DNA of 9,305 nt from an uncultured Veillonella sp. (GTDB taxonomy: Bacteria; Bacillota; Negativicutes; Veillonellales; Veillonellaceae): positions 1 through 9,305 of the forward strand of contig URPT01000059.1 in assembly GCA_900549845.1 (NCBI GenBank), in the 5' to 3' direction. Position 1 is the stretch's first letter. The number at the start of each line of letters is the position of its first letter. Both the position numbers and the translations under genes were made by a program. A model generated the notes under the pieces. It was given only the letters and a program-made list of their open reading frames with translations, was not told where the DNA came from and did not search any database. Positions 1-6,119 of the stretch are shown here, one piece after another.

Positions 1-162
1 GGTTCGAAGGTCGTTGTACGTCCACTCGTACCAGAAATCATTCATACACTTTATGTTATTTGGAAAAAAGGTCATTACCTCTCCCACGCTTCTCGCTTGT
101 GGTTAGACTTTGTAAATTCCAAATTGCCATTACCTGGATTACAACTCGAGGATCGTCAATAA
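1..162 (+). CDS. LysR-family transcriptional regulator, C-terminal end (partial)
   Basis: Frame 1 is open from the window edge to TAA at 160-162 and gives 53 residues. The stretch containing VRPLVPEI, LYVIWKKGHYLS and LWLDFV has the look of the last strand and helix of a LysR-type effector-binding domain, where a 'hydrophobic-x-W-K-K-G-x-x-L-S-x-A' pattern followed by a short amphipathic helix closes the protein. The DNA-binding helix-turn-helix lies upstream, outside the window. LysR proteins are cytoplasmic effector-responsive regulators, often of neighbouring metabolic genes; the target here cannot be told. The stop codon shares one base with the start of the next gene (TAATG), so the two are probably translationally coupled. 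The family call rests on the tail only and is moderately secure. Confidence 0.72.
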   Translation, partial: GSKVVVRPLVPEIIHTLYVIWKKGHYLSHASRLWLDFVNSKLPLPGLQLEDRQ

Positions 163-590
163 TGAACAAACCATCTGGGCTCGCATCTAAATTGCGGGCC
201 CTTTTGAAAGCTAAAGAAACACCCATGTGGGGCGTTATTATCGTGCTGGTCATTGTCATAATCTTCCAGCAAATACAAATTTCAGAATTGCAATGGCGCG
301 TCGATGAAGACCATGATGGAGCCTCCGTCGATAGTGTCGCTGGTCGCCTTTACATCCTTGAAGGGATGGCTAATAAACATAGCAACCAATTCGATGATGT
401 CTTTAAGGATATTCGCCAACTACAAAATGATGGTGCCAAGTACGACTGGGAATTAAAACAACTACAATGGTTGCATCCAGAACTCAAAGTCCGGCCACCA
501 GAAGCTAACCCTTCCCCATTCAAATCGACAGATTTAAACCTCGATATGAATCCTGGGAAAGTACCGGATGTAATAAAACAAAGTCAATAA
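162..590 (+). CDS. Small single-pass membrane protein of unknown function
   Basis: A 142-residue protein. I start it at ATG 162, not at an in-frame TTG at 60. ATG 162 overlaps the stop of the LysR gene in a TAATG junction and is preceded by a GAGGAT Shine-Dalgarno-like stretch; the TTG would lie inside the regulator gene. Residues 1-21 are Lys/Arg-rich (cytoplasmic side). Residues about 22-37 form one strongly hydrophobic segment (WGVIIVLVIVIIF) without a cleavage site, so it should be a type II membrane anchor. The remaining ~105 residues are charged and hydrophilic, probably partly helical (VAGRLYILEGMANKHSNQFD), ending in a proline-rich tail (RPPEANPSP). I recognise no family. It is the last gene before a strong terminator. 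Coupling to a regulator suggests a link to sensing or envelope function, but that is inference. Confidence 0.75.
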   Translation: MNKPSGLASKLRALLKAKETPMWGVIIVLVIVIIFQQIQISELQWRVDEDHDGASVDSVAGRLYILEGMANKHSNQFDDVFKDIRQLQNDGAKYDWELKQLQWLHPELKVRPPEANPSPFKSTDLNLDMNPGKVPDVIKQSQ

Positions 591-607
591 AGAAATCAGA
601 AATAAAT

Positions 608-674
608 AAAAGCACCTTATACCTATACAAAAGTCATCACAAATGACTCTTCTCATAGGATATAAGGTGCTTTT
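608..674. terminator. Bidirectional Rho-independent terminator between convergent genes
   Basis: AAAAGCACCTTATA (608-621) pairs perfectly with TATAAGGTGCTTTT (661-674). An inner hairpin is formed by AGTCAT (632-637) and ATGACT (643-648). T-rich tracts follow on both strands (TTTTAT on plus, TTTTATTTATTT on minus). It lies 18 nt after the membrane-protein stop and about 65 nt after the stop of the convergent gene, so it serves both. Confidence 0.85.
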
Positions 675-739
675 ATCGTTATTCTTTTATAGATTTAATT
701 ACTCGTTTTCCCATACATCTTTACAATGACGAATTGCTT

Positions 740-1357
740 CTACTTGCGATACGCTTCCAATTTATATGCATATTCAGTTAAAAGATTATTTGAATAAATT
801 TTTTCATTTTTTGAATCTCTAACTTCTTTCCAAATAATAGATGCTACTTTTAATTTATTCGAATAATTACAACTACATTCATCTGCACAAAAATCCTTAA
901 AAAATTGATTCCATTGACAAACCGAATTGTCATACTTTGCATAATCTGATTCACCATAATATACTTTCAGCAAATCTCCAATTGTAAAGCTTGTATTTTT
1001 TTCACTCTTTACTTTTCTCCAGGCAGTAGCCATATCAGCATTAAATTTAAATCGTGAAACACCTATTAAATCAGAGAAATATTCTCTAAACTTCGTATTA
1101 AAGGAAAAATTACATTCAAGTAATGGTGTATCTAAAGTAATAGTTTCCACTTGCCTTCTTCTATTTTTTATTGATGATTTTTTAATTAAATTGCCTTTAA
1201 AATACTGCTCAATAATATGATTGAGTTCTTGTTTTGTCCCCCTATATTCTAATCCTAATGATTTACATATTTGTGAAAGTTCATCACGATACCAATAATA
1301 TTTATTAAATTCATCAAATGATGAAATTTCATCAAACTTGGGTCTACACGCTTTCAA
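740..1357 (-). CDS. SAP / DUF6434-like domain protein
   Basis: A 205-residue soluble protein. Residues about 18-55 (W22, LSQICKSLGL, G40-TKQEL, II) follow the SAP helix-extension-helix pattern, a short nucleic-acid-binding motif. Residues about 82-160 (F90 REYFSDLIG, F103-x-F, ATAWRKVK, FTIGDLL, Y134, QWNQFFKDFCAD) resemble DUF6434 as I remember it from small Firmicute proteins that begin with a SAP motif. Function is not known; DNA or RNA binding is an inference. The start is TTG (1355-1357), chosen because AGGAGA lies 7 nt upstream (1365-1370) and no better ATG exists. The gene is AT-richer than the cit genes. Past the stop, another frame reads on as VEAIRHCKDVWENE to a stop at 699-701, so the C-terminus may be altered by a frameshift. 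A promoter lies at 1490-1518 and the shared terminator at 608-674. Confidence 0.72.
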   Translation of the reverse strand: MKACRPKFDEISSFDEFNKYYWYRDELSQICKSLGLEYRGTKQELNHIIEQYFKGNLIKKSSIKNRRRQVETITLDTPLLECNFSFNTKFREYFSDLIGVSRFKFNADMATAWRKVKSEKNTSFTIGDLLKVYYGESDYAKYDNSVCQWNQFFKDFCADECSCNYSNKLKVASIIWKEVRDSKNEKIYSNNLLTEYAYKLEAYRK

Positions 1358-1364
1358 TCTTTTG

Positions 1365-1370
1365 TCTCCT
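1365..1370 (-). promoter_or_regulatory. Shine-Dalgarno site fixing a TTG start
   Basis: AGGAGA on the minus strand, 7 nt before TTG 1357-1355. It is the main evidence that the SAP/DUF6434-like gene starts at TTG. Confidence 0.7.
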
Positions 1371-1375
1371 TAAGT

Positions 1376-1449
1376 TTAAGATACAGCATTTACAGATGTG
1401 CCTATTGTAAAAGTTGCTAATACGGTTGCTAAAATAACGTTCTATACAT
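1376..1449 (-). pseudogene. Decayed signal-peptide-like remnant
   Basis: On the minus strand ATG at 1449-1447 reads only MYRTLF before a stop. In a neighbouring frame the same DNA reads NVILATVLATFTIGTSVNA then VS and a stop at 1378-1376. That is a hydrophobic run ending in V-N-A, which is what a signal peptide with a type I cleavage site looks like. Restoring a single A in the AGAAC stretch would join ATG to this frame. A weak GAGAG sequence precedes the ATG. I infer a secreted or surface protein gene lost except for its leader. With only about 24 codons, chance is a real alternative. Confidence 0.3.
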
Positions 1450-1489
1450 ATTATTCTCTCTTTTTTATCCTGTAGATTCTATTATTCTC

Positions 1490-1518
1490 ATTATACATAA
1501 AACAGCATTATTACTAAA
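1490..1518 (-). promoter_or_regulatory. Sigma-70-type promoter for the SAP/DUF6434-like gene
   Basis: On the minus strand a perfect -10 box TATAAT (plus-strand 1490-1495) has a weak -35 TTTAGT (1513-1518) at exactly 17 bp. It lies directly after the MFS-gene terminator and points toward the gene at 740-1357. The leader would be about 125 nt and would carry the signal-peptide-like remnant. Confidence 0.5.
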
Positions 1519-1520
1519 GA

Positions 1521-1580
1521 AAAAGAGCTATACCCCATACATTCGCTACAATGTGAATGTATTAGAGATATAGCTCTTTT
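1521..1580 (-). terminator. Rho-independent terminator of the MFS transporter gene
   Basis: AAAAGAGCTATA (1521-1532) pairs with TATAGCTCTTTT (1569-1580). A second nested stem, ATACATTC (1537-1544) with GAATGTAT (1555-1562), extends the hairpin. On the minus strand the stem ends in TTTTCTTT. It begins 27 nt after the MFS stop codon. Confidence 0.85.
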
Positions 1581-1606
1581 AATTTTGAAATTTGATGCAG
1601 GACTAC

Positions 1607-2920
1607 TTAGTCATCCTTGTGTTCCATAGATTTAGGCAATGTCAAAATCAATAGAGCTGCAAGGAACATACAAGCGCCCATTACATAGTAACCATAAGTA
1701 AAGCTGCCTGTATGACCATTGATGAAACCAAGCATGTAAGGACCTACCCAGCCCCCCATGTTACCAGAGGAGTTAATAAGGCCCATCGCACCCGCCGCAG
1801 CAGCACCGGATAAGAATGTAGTTGGCATAGTCCACCATACACCCATACCACCGTAAACGCCTACAGCAGTTAAGCAGATAAAGAATAAACTAATTTCTGG
1901 GGATGGACTATGTGGTGTTGCTAAGAAACCAATAGTACCAATGAACAATGTAGTAGCAACATGCCAACGTTTTTCATTGCGCTTTTCAGAGGAATAACCA
2001 CAATATACTTGTACAAGTAATGCGGCAGACATGGGAATCGCAATAGACCATGCTACAACACTTGGCGGCCAACCAGATAAGCTTTTAAGAACTTGAGGCA
2101 TCCAGAAGCTAAAGCCCCAGAAACCAATAACCCATAAGAAATAGATTAATGCTAAACGCAATACTTTTGGATCTTTCAAAGCTTGCCATGTAGTATATTT
2201 CTTTACAGCTTGCTTTTGTTGCTCTTCTTTTTCCAGTTCAGCCTTGATATAGGCTTTTTCTGTATCAGTTACCCAAGATGCATGGTCTGGACGTTCTTTC
2301 ATCCAGAACGCAAAAATGAAAGCAAAGATAACAGCCGGAATAGCTTCAACGATGAAGAGTGTGCGCCACCCATGAAGACCAAAGAACGTTGTATCAAGTA
2401 AGATACCTGCCAATGGACCACCAATGATGTTAGAGAACAATAAAGATGTCAACATCAAGGAGATTGCCTTCGCGCGCTCCTTTGGCAAGAACCAATTTGG
2501 AATGAGTAACGAATAAATTACAGGATATAAAGAGGCTTCACATAGACCTAGAAGGAATCGATAAATATAAAACTCCAACTCTGTGGTCATCGTTGTCATA
2601 AGAATACATACTAGGCCCCAACTAAACATAATACGTGCTACCCAATGCATAGCATTACAGCGAGCAGCGATTAGGGATGCAGGAACTTCAAATAAAACAT
2701 AGCCTATAAAGAAAATACCGGCGCCCATACCAAATACCTCTGGTGTCAACCATGGTAAATTCTCCTTCATGGTCAAGCCAGCATAGGCAATATTTACACG
2801 GTCCAAAAAGGCAATAATAGAAACAATAAATAATGGCAAGACTACGTGAAGCATACGACGCTTTGTAAAGTCTTTGAAATCGATGGCCCCACTTTGAGGC
2901 TCTGGTGTAGATGAGTTCAT
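1607..2920 (-). CDS. MFS transporter, anion:cation symporter (ACS) family
   Basis: A 437-residue inner-membrane protein of usual MFS length with about twelve hydrophobic segments in two halves, separated by a charged loop near residues 205-245 (KAELEKEEQQKQAVKK). ACS-family hallmarks are visible: AFLDRVNIAYA at 37-47 at the end of helix 1, and RFLLGLCEASLYPV at 121-134 followed by PNWFLPKERAKA at 141-152. The family (TC 2.A.1.14) imports organic anions such as tartrate, hexuronates, glucarate or aromatic acids with protons; the substrate cannot be read from sequence. The start ATG has AAAGGA 5 nt upstream. The gene stands alone, with its own promoter (2961-2989), an overlapping palindrome (2938-2968) and its own terminator. 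That suggests it is regulated separately, perhaps by a substrate-responsive repressor. No catabolic partner gene is adjacent. Confidence 0.9.
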   Translation of the reverse strand: MNSSTPEPQSGAIDFKDFTKRRMLHVVLPLFIVSIIAFLDRVNIAYAGLTMKENLPWLTPEVFGMGAGIFFIGYVLFEVPASLIAARCNAMHWVARIMFSWGLVCILMTTMTTELEFYIYRFLLGLCEASLYPVIYSLLIPNWFLPKERAKAISLMLTSLLFSNIIGGPLAGILLDTTFFGLHGWRTLFIVEAIPAVIFAFIFAFWMKERPDHASWVTDTEKAYIKAELEKEEQQKQAVKKYTTWQALKDPKVLRLALIYFLWVIGFWGFSFWMPQVLKSLSGWPPSVVAWSIAIPMSAALLVQVYCGYSSEKRNEKRWHVATTLFIGTIGFLATPHSPSPEISLFFICLTAVGVYGGMGVWWTMPTTFLSGAAAAGAMGLINSSGNMGGWVGPYMLGFINGHTGSFTYGYYVMGACMFLAALLILTLPKSMEHKDD

Positions 2921-2937
2921 ATAATTCCTTTCTACTA

Positions 2938-2968
2938 CTTAAGATATTACATACCTTACTATCTTAAG
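2938..2968. promoter_or_regulatory. Palindromic operator candidate in the MFS promoter
   Basis: CTTAAGATA (2938-2946) and TATCTTAAG (2960-2968) form a perfect 9-bp inverted repeat with a 13-bp spacer. The half-site nearer the -35 contains the -10 hexamer, and the other half-site covers the start region. This geometry suits a repressor dimer that blocks RNA polymerase. The cognate regulator is not identifiable here. Confidence 0.5.
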
Positions 2969-2989
2969 AAAACAAAAGTCCTCTGTCAA
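2961..2989 (-). promoter_or_regulatory. Sigma-70-type promoter of the MFS gene
   Basis: On the minus strand a perfect -35 TTGACA (plus-strand 2984-2989) and a -10 TAAGAT (2961-2966, 4 of 6 matches) are separated by exactly 17 bp. The leader to the ATG is about 35 nt. It is the best promoter in the window. Confidence 0.7.
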
Positions 2990-3095
2990 TGGAATTATAT
3001 AGAATATAGAAATAACAAATAGGAATAGTAACACCAAAATAATGGCCTTTAAAAATAGAAAAAGGATATTTGCTAGGAATGACTGTATAAAACAA

Positions 3096-3157
3096 AAAGC
3101 ACTTTATAGTATAAATATATCTCTATCACAAGATAAGAAAATACTATAAAGTGCTTT
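3096..3157 (-). terminator. Rho-independent terminator of the four-gene operon
   Basis: AAAGCACTTTATAGTAT (3096-3112) pairs perfectly over 17 bp with ATACTATAAAGTGCTTT (3141-3157), with a 28-nt loop. On the minus strand it is followed by TTGTTTTAT. It begins 4 nt after the cupin stop codon. Between it and the MFS promoter (about 2990-3095) I see no gene or other clear signal. Confidence 0.88.
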
Positions 3158-3161
3158 CATA

Positions 3162-3518
3162 TTAATTTGTACTAACAGGATCATAATCAGCAGGCACAGG
3201 AGCAACGATACTTACAAAGATAACATCTTCTGTCCCAGTATTTTTTGCGCCATGACATTCACCCTTTTTAGATACTATAACTTGTCCCTTTGTAAAAGGC
3301 ACCTCTGTATCAGGCGTTGGATAAAATACCCCCTTACCTTGCAATATAACCCATATATCATCAGAGTTATGATGGTAATGCTTTGGTAAGGTTTGCCCAG
3401 GTTTAATAACCCATACTGAGCCACCTGTGGAATCAGTTTGATAAAATGGAGTCCTAACAGCTTTCTCCAAACTTTCAACTTTCACAAGTTCCATGTCAAA
3501 AATACGTTGATTACTCAT
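3162..3518 (-). CDS. Small cupin-domain protein
   Basis: A 118-residue single-domain cupin (a six-stranded beta-barrel, often metal-binding). I start it at ATG 3518, six codons inside the longest frame, because AAAGGTG lies 8 nt upstream; the outer ATG has no such site. Motif 1 is at about 41-61: GQTLPKHYHHNSDDIWVILQG, giving H47 and H49, with Asp53/54 where a Glu is usual. Motif 2 is at about 78-93, with G78, G86, H89 and N93, but the usual proline is absent. So three histidines and an acidic residue could hold a metal. Small cupins of this type include isomerases, sugar or acid binding proteins and stress proteins; substrate and activity cannot be told. It follows the DUF4261-like gene by 28 nt and is the last gene of the operon. 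Confidence 0.82.
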   Translation of the reverse strand: MSNQRIFDMELVKVESLEKAVRTPFYQTDSTGGSVWVIKPGQTLPKHYHHNSDDIWVILQGKGVFYPTPDTEVPFTKGQVIVSKKGECHGAKNTGTEDVIFVSIVAPVPADYDPVSTN

Positions 3519-3526
3519 AATGCTCA

Positions 3527-3533
3527 CACCTTT
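3527..3533 (-). promoter_or_regulatory. Shine-Dalgarno site fixing the cupin start
   Basis: AAAGGTG on the minus strand, 8 nt before ATG 3518-3516. It favours the internal ATG over the in-frame ATG at 3536. Confidence 0.65.
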
Positions 3534-3546
3534 CATCGATTAACAA

Positions 3547-4422
3547 CTAACGAGTACCCGATGCATATTCTCCCATATTAATATCTATAACAGTTCGAAC
3601 AGGTTGAATTAAGGAGTCTTCATACTGAACCGTCCATTTAATATCTGGATTCATATCTCCATTTTCTAAGCCTGCAATTGTTTGCCCGTCATCAATAGGA
3701 TTATCGTGCTCAAAGATATAGTACAACACACTATACGCATGATTTACGATTTCATCGGGATTCATGCCGTGAAAATGGTACTGCACATCAGGGTAGAATA
3801 AAGTGCTCATACCTAACGTATCAACCATCATGTCATCTGTGCCTTGAATGCTAAAATATCGCACATTTACGGCATAATAAATAAAACGAGTCACATTTTT
3901 ATCTGGATGATTTTCAATAGTGTCACGACTTAAGACCTTCCGAGACGGTCCAAAGACAACGGCCTTGCAAGATGGATATAGCTCTAGCAGTGCATCTACA
4001 TATTTCACGAGCATATCAGCACGTTCTTTAGGCTCTAAACCTGACGCTAACATATCTGTAGCAAATACTCTATATTGGCACTCATCTAGCAACTCGTCTA
4101 CATTTGGACAATCCCACACCTGACTACGTTCAAAATCATCTAGTACAGGTTTATCGATTTTCTCACAATTCGTCACCATCAAGGTCGGTGGAACATCAGC
4201 ATCATTATCCTCATAATGAACCTTATAATCCTGAGGCGCAAAACCAGCAGATTCAACACCATAGCTAAAGCAATCAACAGTGCCTAAATGCTTTGTAAAT
4301 ACCTCTACCATTGTATCGCGGCTAGGCATATCACACTGCTCTGGCATTAATAACTCAACGAAAAACAAACCGCCAGGGCGAACAGAGTTGTCTGTTAGAT
4401 CTTGCTTAAATACTTGGCTCAT
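3547..4422 (-). CDS. DUF4261-like protein
   Basis: A 291-residue soluble protein. The start is ATG 4422, not an upstream in-frame TTG at 4443, because AGGAGAG lies 5 nt before the ATG and would be inside the coding region otherwise. Residues about 15-190 contain LFFVELLMP (19-27), a segment ending TLMVTNC (80-86), CKAVVFGPS (152-160) and FIYYAVNVRYFSI (180-192). The last third, about 200-285, has TLGMSTLFYPDVQYHF, NPDEIVNHAYSVLYYI, DDGQTIAG and QPVRTVIDI, which fits DUF4261 as I remember it. The family has no assigned reaction; I see no catalytic motif, signal peptide or membrane segment. It is 21 nt after the nuclease-like gene and 28 nt before the cupin. It looks GC-richer than the two genes before it, so the operon may be a composite. 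Confidence 0.72.
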   Translation of the reverse strand: MSQVFKQDLTDNSVRPGGLFFVELLMPEQCDMPSRDTMVEVFTKHLGTVDCFSYGVESAGFAPQDYKVHYEDNDADVPPTLMVTNCEKIDKPVLDDFERSQVWDCPNVDELLDECQYRVFATDMLASGLEPKERADMLVKYVDALLELYPSCKAVVFGPSRKVLSRDTIENHPDKNVTRFIYYAVNVRYFSIQGTDDMMVDTLGMSTLFYPDVQYHFHGMNPDEIVNHAYSVLYYIFEHDNPIDDGQTIAGLENGDMNPDIKWTVQYEDSLIQPVRTVIDINMGEYASGTR

Positions 4423-4427
4423 ATGCT

Positions 4428-4434
4428 CTCTCCT
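4428..4434 (-). promoter_or_regulatory. Shine-Dalgarno site fixing the DUF4261-like start
   Basis: AGGAGAG on the minus strand, 5 nt before ATG 4422-4420. It rules against the longer TTG-initiated reading. Confidence 0.75.
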
Positions 4435-4443
4435 AATTTTCAA

Positions 4444-5439
4444 CTATTTTTCTGATGAGTGTATTAGTTTATACCATTTTACAATACCCTCAGGGATTAA
4501 ACAACTATTTCCCTCTATTTTTTCTTTTGCCCAACTATAAAGTTCATCCGGAGAAATACTATGTATATTATCTATATGAGTATCACCTTGAACCTTACCT
4601 TCAGATGTAAATAAGTATACTTCTTTATTCGGATGGTCTTTAATCAGCTCTATATAATCATTAATATTTAATTCTTTATTTCCTTTTTTCACTTGAGGAT
4701 ATGCTAATTTACCATTAATTGGATTAACTAACACACATTCATATAATTCAGTAGCTATCTTATTTGTAGATGGAATTGCGATATAATTTGCCTTATCGTA
4801 TAAATATAAACAAACTAAATCCTCACAATCATTTGGAGATAAACAATCATAAAACAATTGTTGTAAAAACTCTCTATTTGAATGCTCTAATACTAATGGT
4901 TTTCCCCCAAATGCATATTCAGCATATTCAAACATATAGTCTTTATTTATACGTTGTATAGTTCGCCCTCGAATAAAGGCTGTTGCGACTGCTCCTGGCA
5001 CCTGGCTTTCATCACCAATCCGTTCCCACTTAACTCCTGTAATTTGATTAGCTGCATCAAAATCTAATGCATCCTTGTCACAATTATACATAAAATTAGA
5101 GTTTTCGTTTACACGCCCTAGATAATAAATACCATTATCACGCATCCAAATATAGTCCCCTGGCTTCACTCGTTTTATAGTTTCTACAGCAACTATCTTC
5201 TTACCAGGTTTAATATTGAATAAATTATACTCTTCAAGAACCTTATAATAAATATCTTTAGATTGAATACTAGCTCTGATAGATTGAATTTTATCAAAAG
5301 CTTCTGCATTATACTCTTTTATTTGATCATCATTGATACTCCACCCTACAGCTGCAATAGATTCTTCTTTACAATAAGTAGATATTTTTTTACCATCTTT
5401 ACTATCTGTTTTTGTTTGTAATCTCCATACATTCCCCAT
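4444..5439 (-). CDS. PUA-like plus Mrr-like nuclease-fold protein (putative modification-dependent nuclease)
   Basis: A 331-residue soluble protein with two apparent parts. Residues 1-178 have VWRLQTK (4-10), AAVGWSI (29-35), PGDYIWMRDNGIYYLGRV (93-110), VKWERIG (136-142) and VPGAV (147-151). The G-D-x-I-W/YYLGRV/VPG pattern is reminiscent of PUA/EVE-like nucleic-acid readers. Residues 185-320 start with a helix carrying E206-D207 (CEDLVCLYLY), then E231/E234 (TELYEC), then Q249-V-K251 and DY261-262. That E...E...QxK order resembles the PD-(D/E)XK core of the Mrr family. VYLFTSEG (274-281) and CLIPEGIVKWYK (313-324) follow. Together this suggests a restriction-like nuclease that reads modified DNA, but neither domain call was confirmed by a search. 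AAAGGAG precedes the ATG. The gene overlaps the upstream gene by 38 nt and is visibly AT-rich. Confidence 0.55.
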   Translation of the reverse strand: MGNVWRLQTKTDSKDGKKISTYCKEESIAAVGWSINDDQIKEYNAEAFDKIQSIRASIQSKDIYYKVLEEYNLFNIKPGKKIVAVETIKRVKPGDYIWMRDNGIYYLGRVNENSNFMYNCDKDALDFDAANQITGVKWERIGDESQVPGAVATAFIRGRTIQRINKDYMFEYAEYAFGGKPLVLEHSNREFLQQLFYDCLSPNDCEDLVCLYLYDKANYIAIPSTNKIATELYECVLVNPINGKLAYPQVKKGNKELNINDYIELIKDHPNKEVYLFTSEGKVQGDTHIDNIHSISPDELYSWAKEKIEGNSCLIPEGIVKWYKLIHSSEK

Positions 5440-5944
5440 TTGACACTCCTTTAAATTTCACATAATACACATCTTTCACTTTATAGTATATCGGATGTTT
5501 ATAAGTACTACAACTACGTAACCAACGTTTTAATAATAATAAAAAGTCTACATTTTTACAGCAGGTTAGAGTTATCTCTATATGCTGTGGCATCACGTTT
5601 ATATAATCCAAGCATAAGGATTTATATTCAGGTTCAAATCGTTTCATACTTTCTAATGTTTGTAAAAATTGCGCATATAAATAATCAATACTTTCAGAAC
5701 GATTACCAAGTTTACAACTCCCCATATCAAATAGATTGCGATAAGAAATATCTCCAGGCAACACAGCCATCCAGTCTAAGGCATACTCTGATACACCAAA
5801 AACTGTATTTTCAGGATTAGGTCCATCTAAATCATCCTGTAACCAAGCTGATATTATTTGATACATAGTTAGTTCGCCTACATCACTATAAAATTCACCT
5901 AACCCCTCCAGGTCAATCTCTAACTTAGCAATACAACGGTACAT
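5402..5944 (-). CDS. Hypothetical protein, first gene of the four-gene operon
   Basis: A 180-residue protein that I do not recognise. It has a perfect AGGAGG Shine-Dalgarno sequence 8 nt before ATG 5944, which makes it a well-supported gene. It starts MYRCIAKLEIDL, is acidic in its first half, has an amphipathic region near YLYAQFLQTLESMKRFEPEY (about residues 89-108), and ends with a basic, beta-like tail (YYKVKDVYYVKF). Four cysteines fall in the second half. There is no signal peptide or membrane segment; NVDFLLLLKRWL is too short and charged to span a membrane. Its last 38 nt overlap the PUA/Mrr-like gene, so the two are probably made together and could be partners, for example a regulator or inhibitor. 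That is inference from position only. Base composition is AT-rich, like its neighbour. Confidence 0.7.
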   Translation of the reverse strand: MYRCIAKLEIDLEGLGEFYSDVGELTMYQIISAWLQDDLDGPNPENTVFGVSEYALDWMAVLPGDISYRNLFDMGSCKLGNRSESIDYLYAQFLQTLESMKRFEPEYKSLCLDYINVMPQHIEITLTCCKNVDFLLLLKRWLRSCSTYKHPIYYKVKDVYYVKFKGVSNGECMEITNKNR

Positions 5945-6057
5945 AGAAACTACCTCCTAAAGATCTCCAATCTTCTTATAGTAAAAGTATAACTATATCC
6001 ATGTACTATTTTTGCCACATCAGATTTTGTGAATATTTTTTTAGCTAGTACCAAAGC

Positions 6058-6086
6058 ATTATATAAACATCAAAAGACCCTATCCA
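6058..6086 (-). promoter_or_regulatory. Promoter candidate for the four-gene operon
   Basis: On the minus strand a perfect -10 TATAAT (plus-strand 6058-6063) has TGGATA (6081-6086, 4 of 6 matches to TTGACA) at 17 bp. The -35 would lie inside the cit-operon terminator stem. The leader would be about 110 nt. It contains a small palindrome, TATAGT (5977-5982) and ACTATA (5992-5997), which could be an operator. No other strong promoter is visible in the gap 5945-6072. Confidence 0.35.
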
Positions 6087-6115
6087 TGAGTCCAAGGACA
6101 ATGGATAGGGTCTTT
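6073..6115 (-). terminator. Rho-independent terminator of the citrate-lyase operon
   Basis: AAAGACCCTATCCAT (6073-6087) and ATGGATAGGGTCTTT (6101-6115) form a perfect 15-bp stem with a 13-nt loop. On the minus strand it is followed by TTGATGTTTAT. It lies about 80 nt after the citF stop. Confidence 0.88.
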
Positions 6116-6119
6116 ATAT

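Noticed and set aside
60..161. Upstream TTG start extending the membrane protein by 34 residues
   Set aside because: This region is coding for the LysR C-terminus in another frame. The ATG at 162 has a better ribosome site and the typical TAATG overlap.
1369..1380. CTTAAGTTTAAG palindrome before the SAP/DUF6434-like gene
   Set aside because: Only 5-bp arms in AT-rich DNA. It resembles the MFS palindrome half-site but the spacing and length differ, so chance is likely.
5960..5974. AAGAT/ATCTT inverted repeat in the operon leader
   Set aside because: Arms of 5 bp are expected by chance here, and it does not form a stable hairpin.
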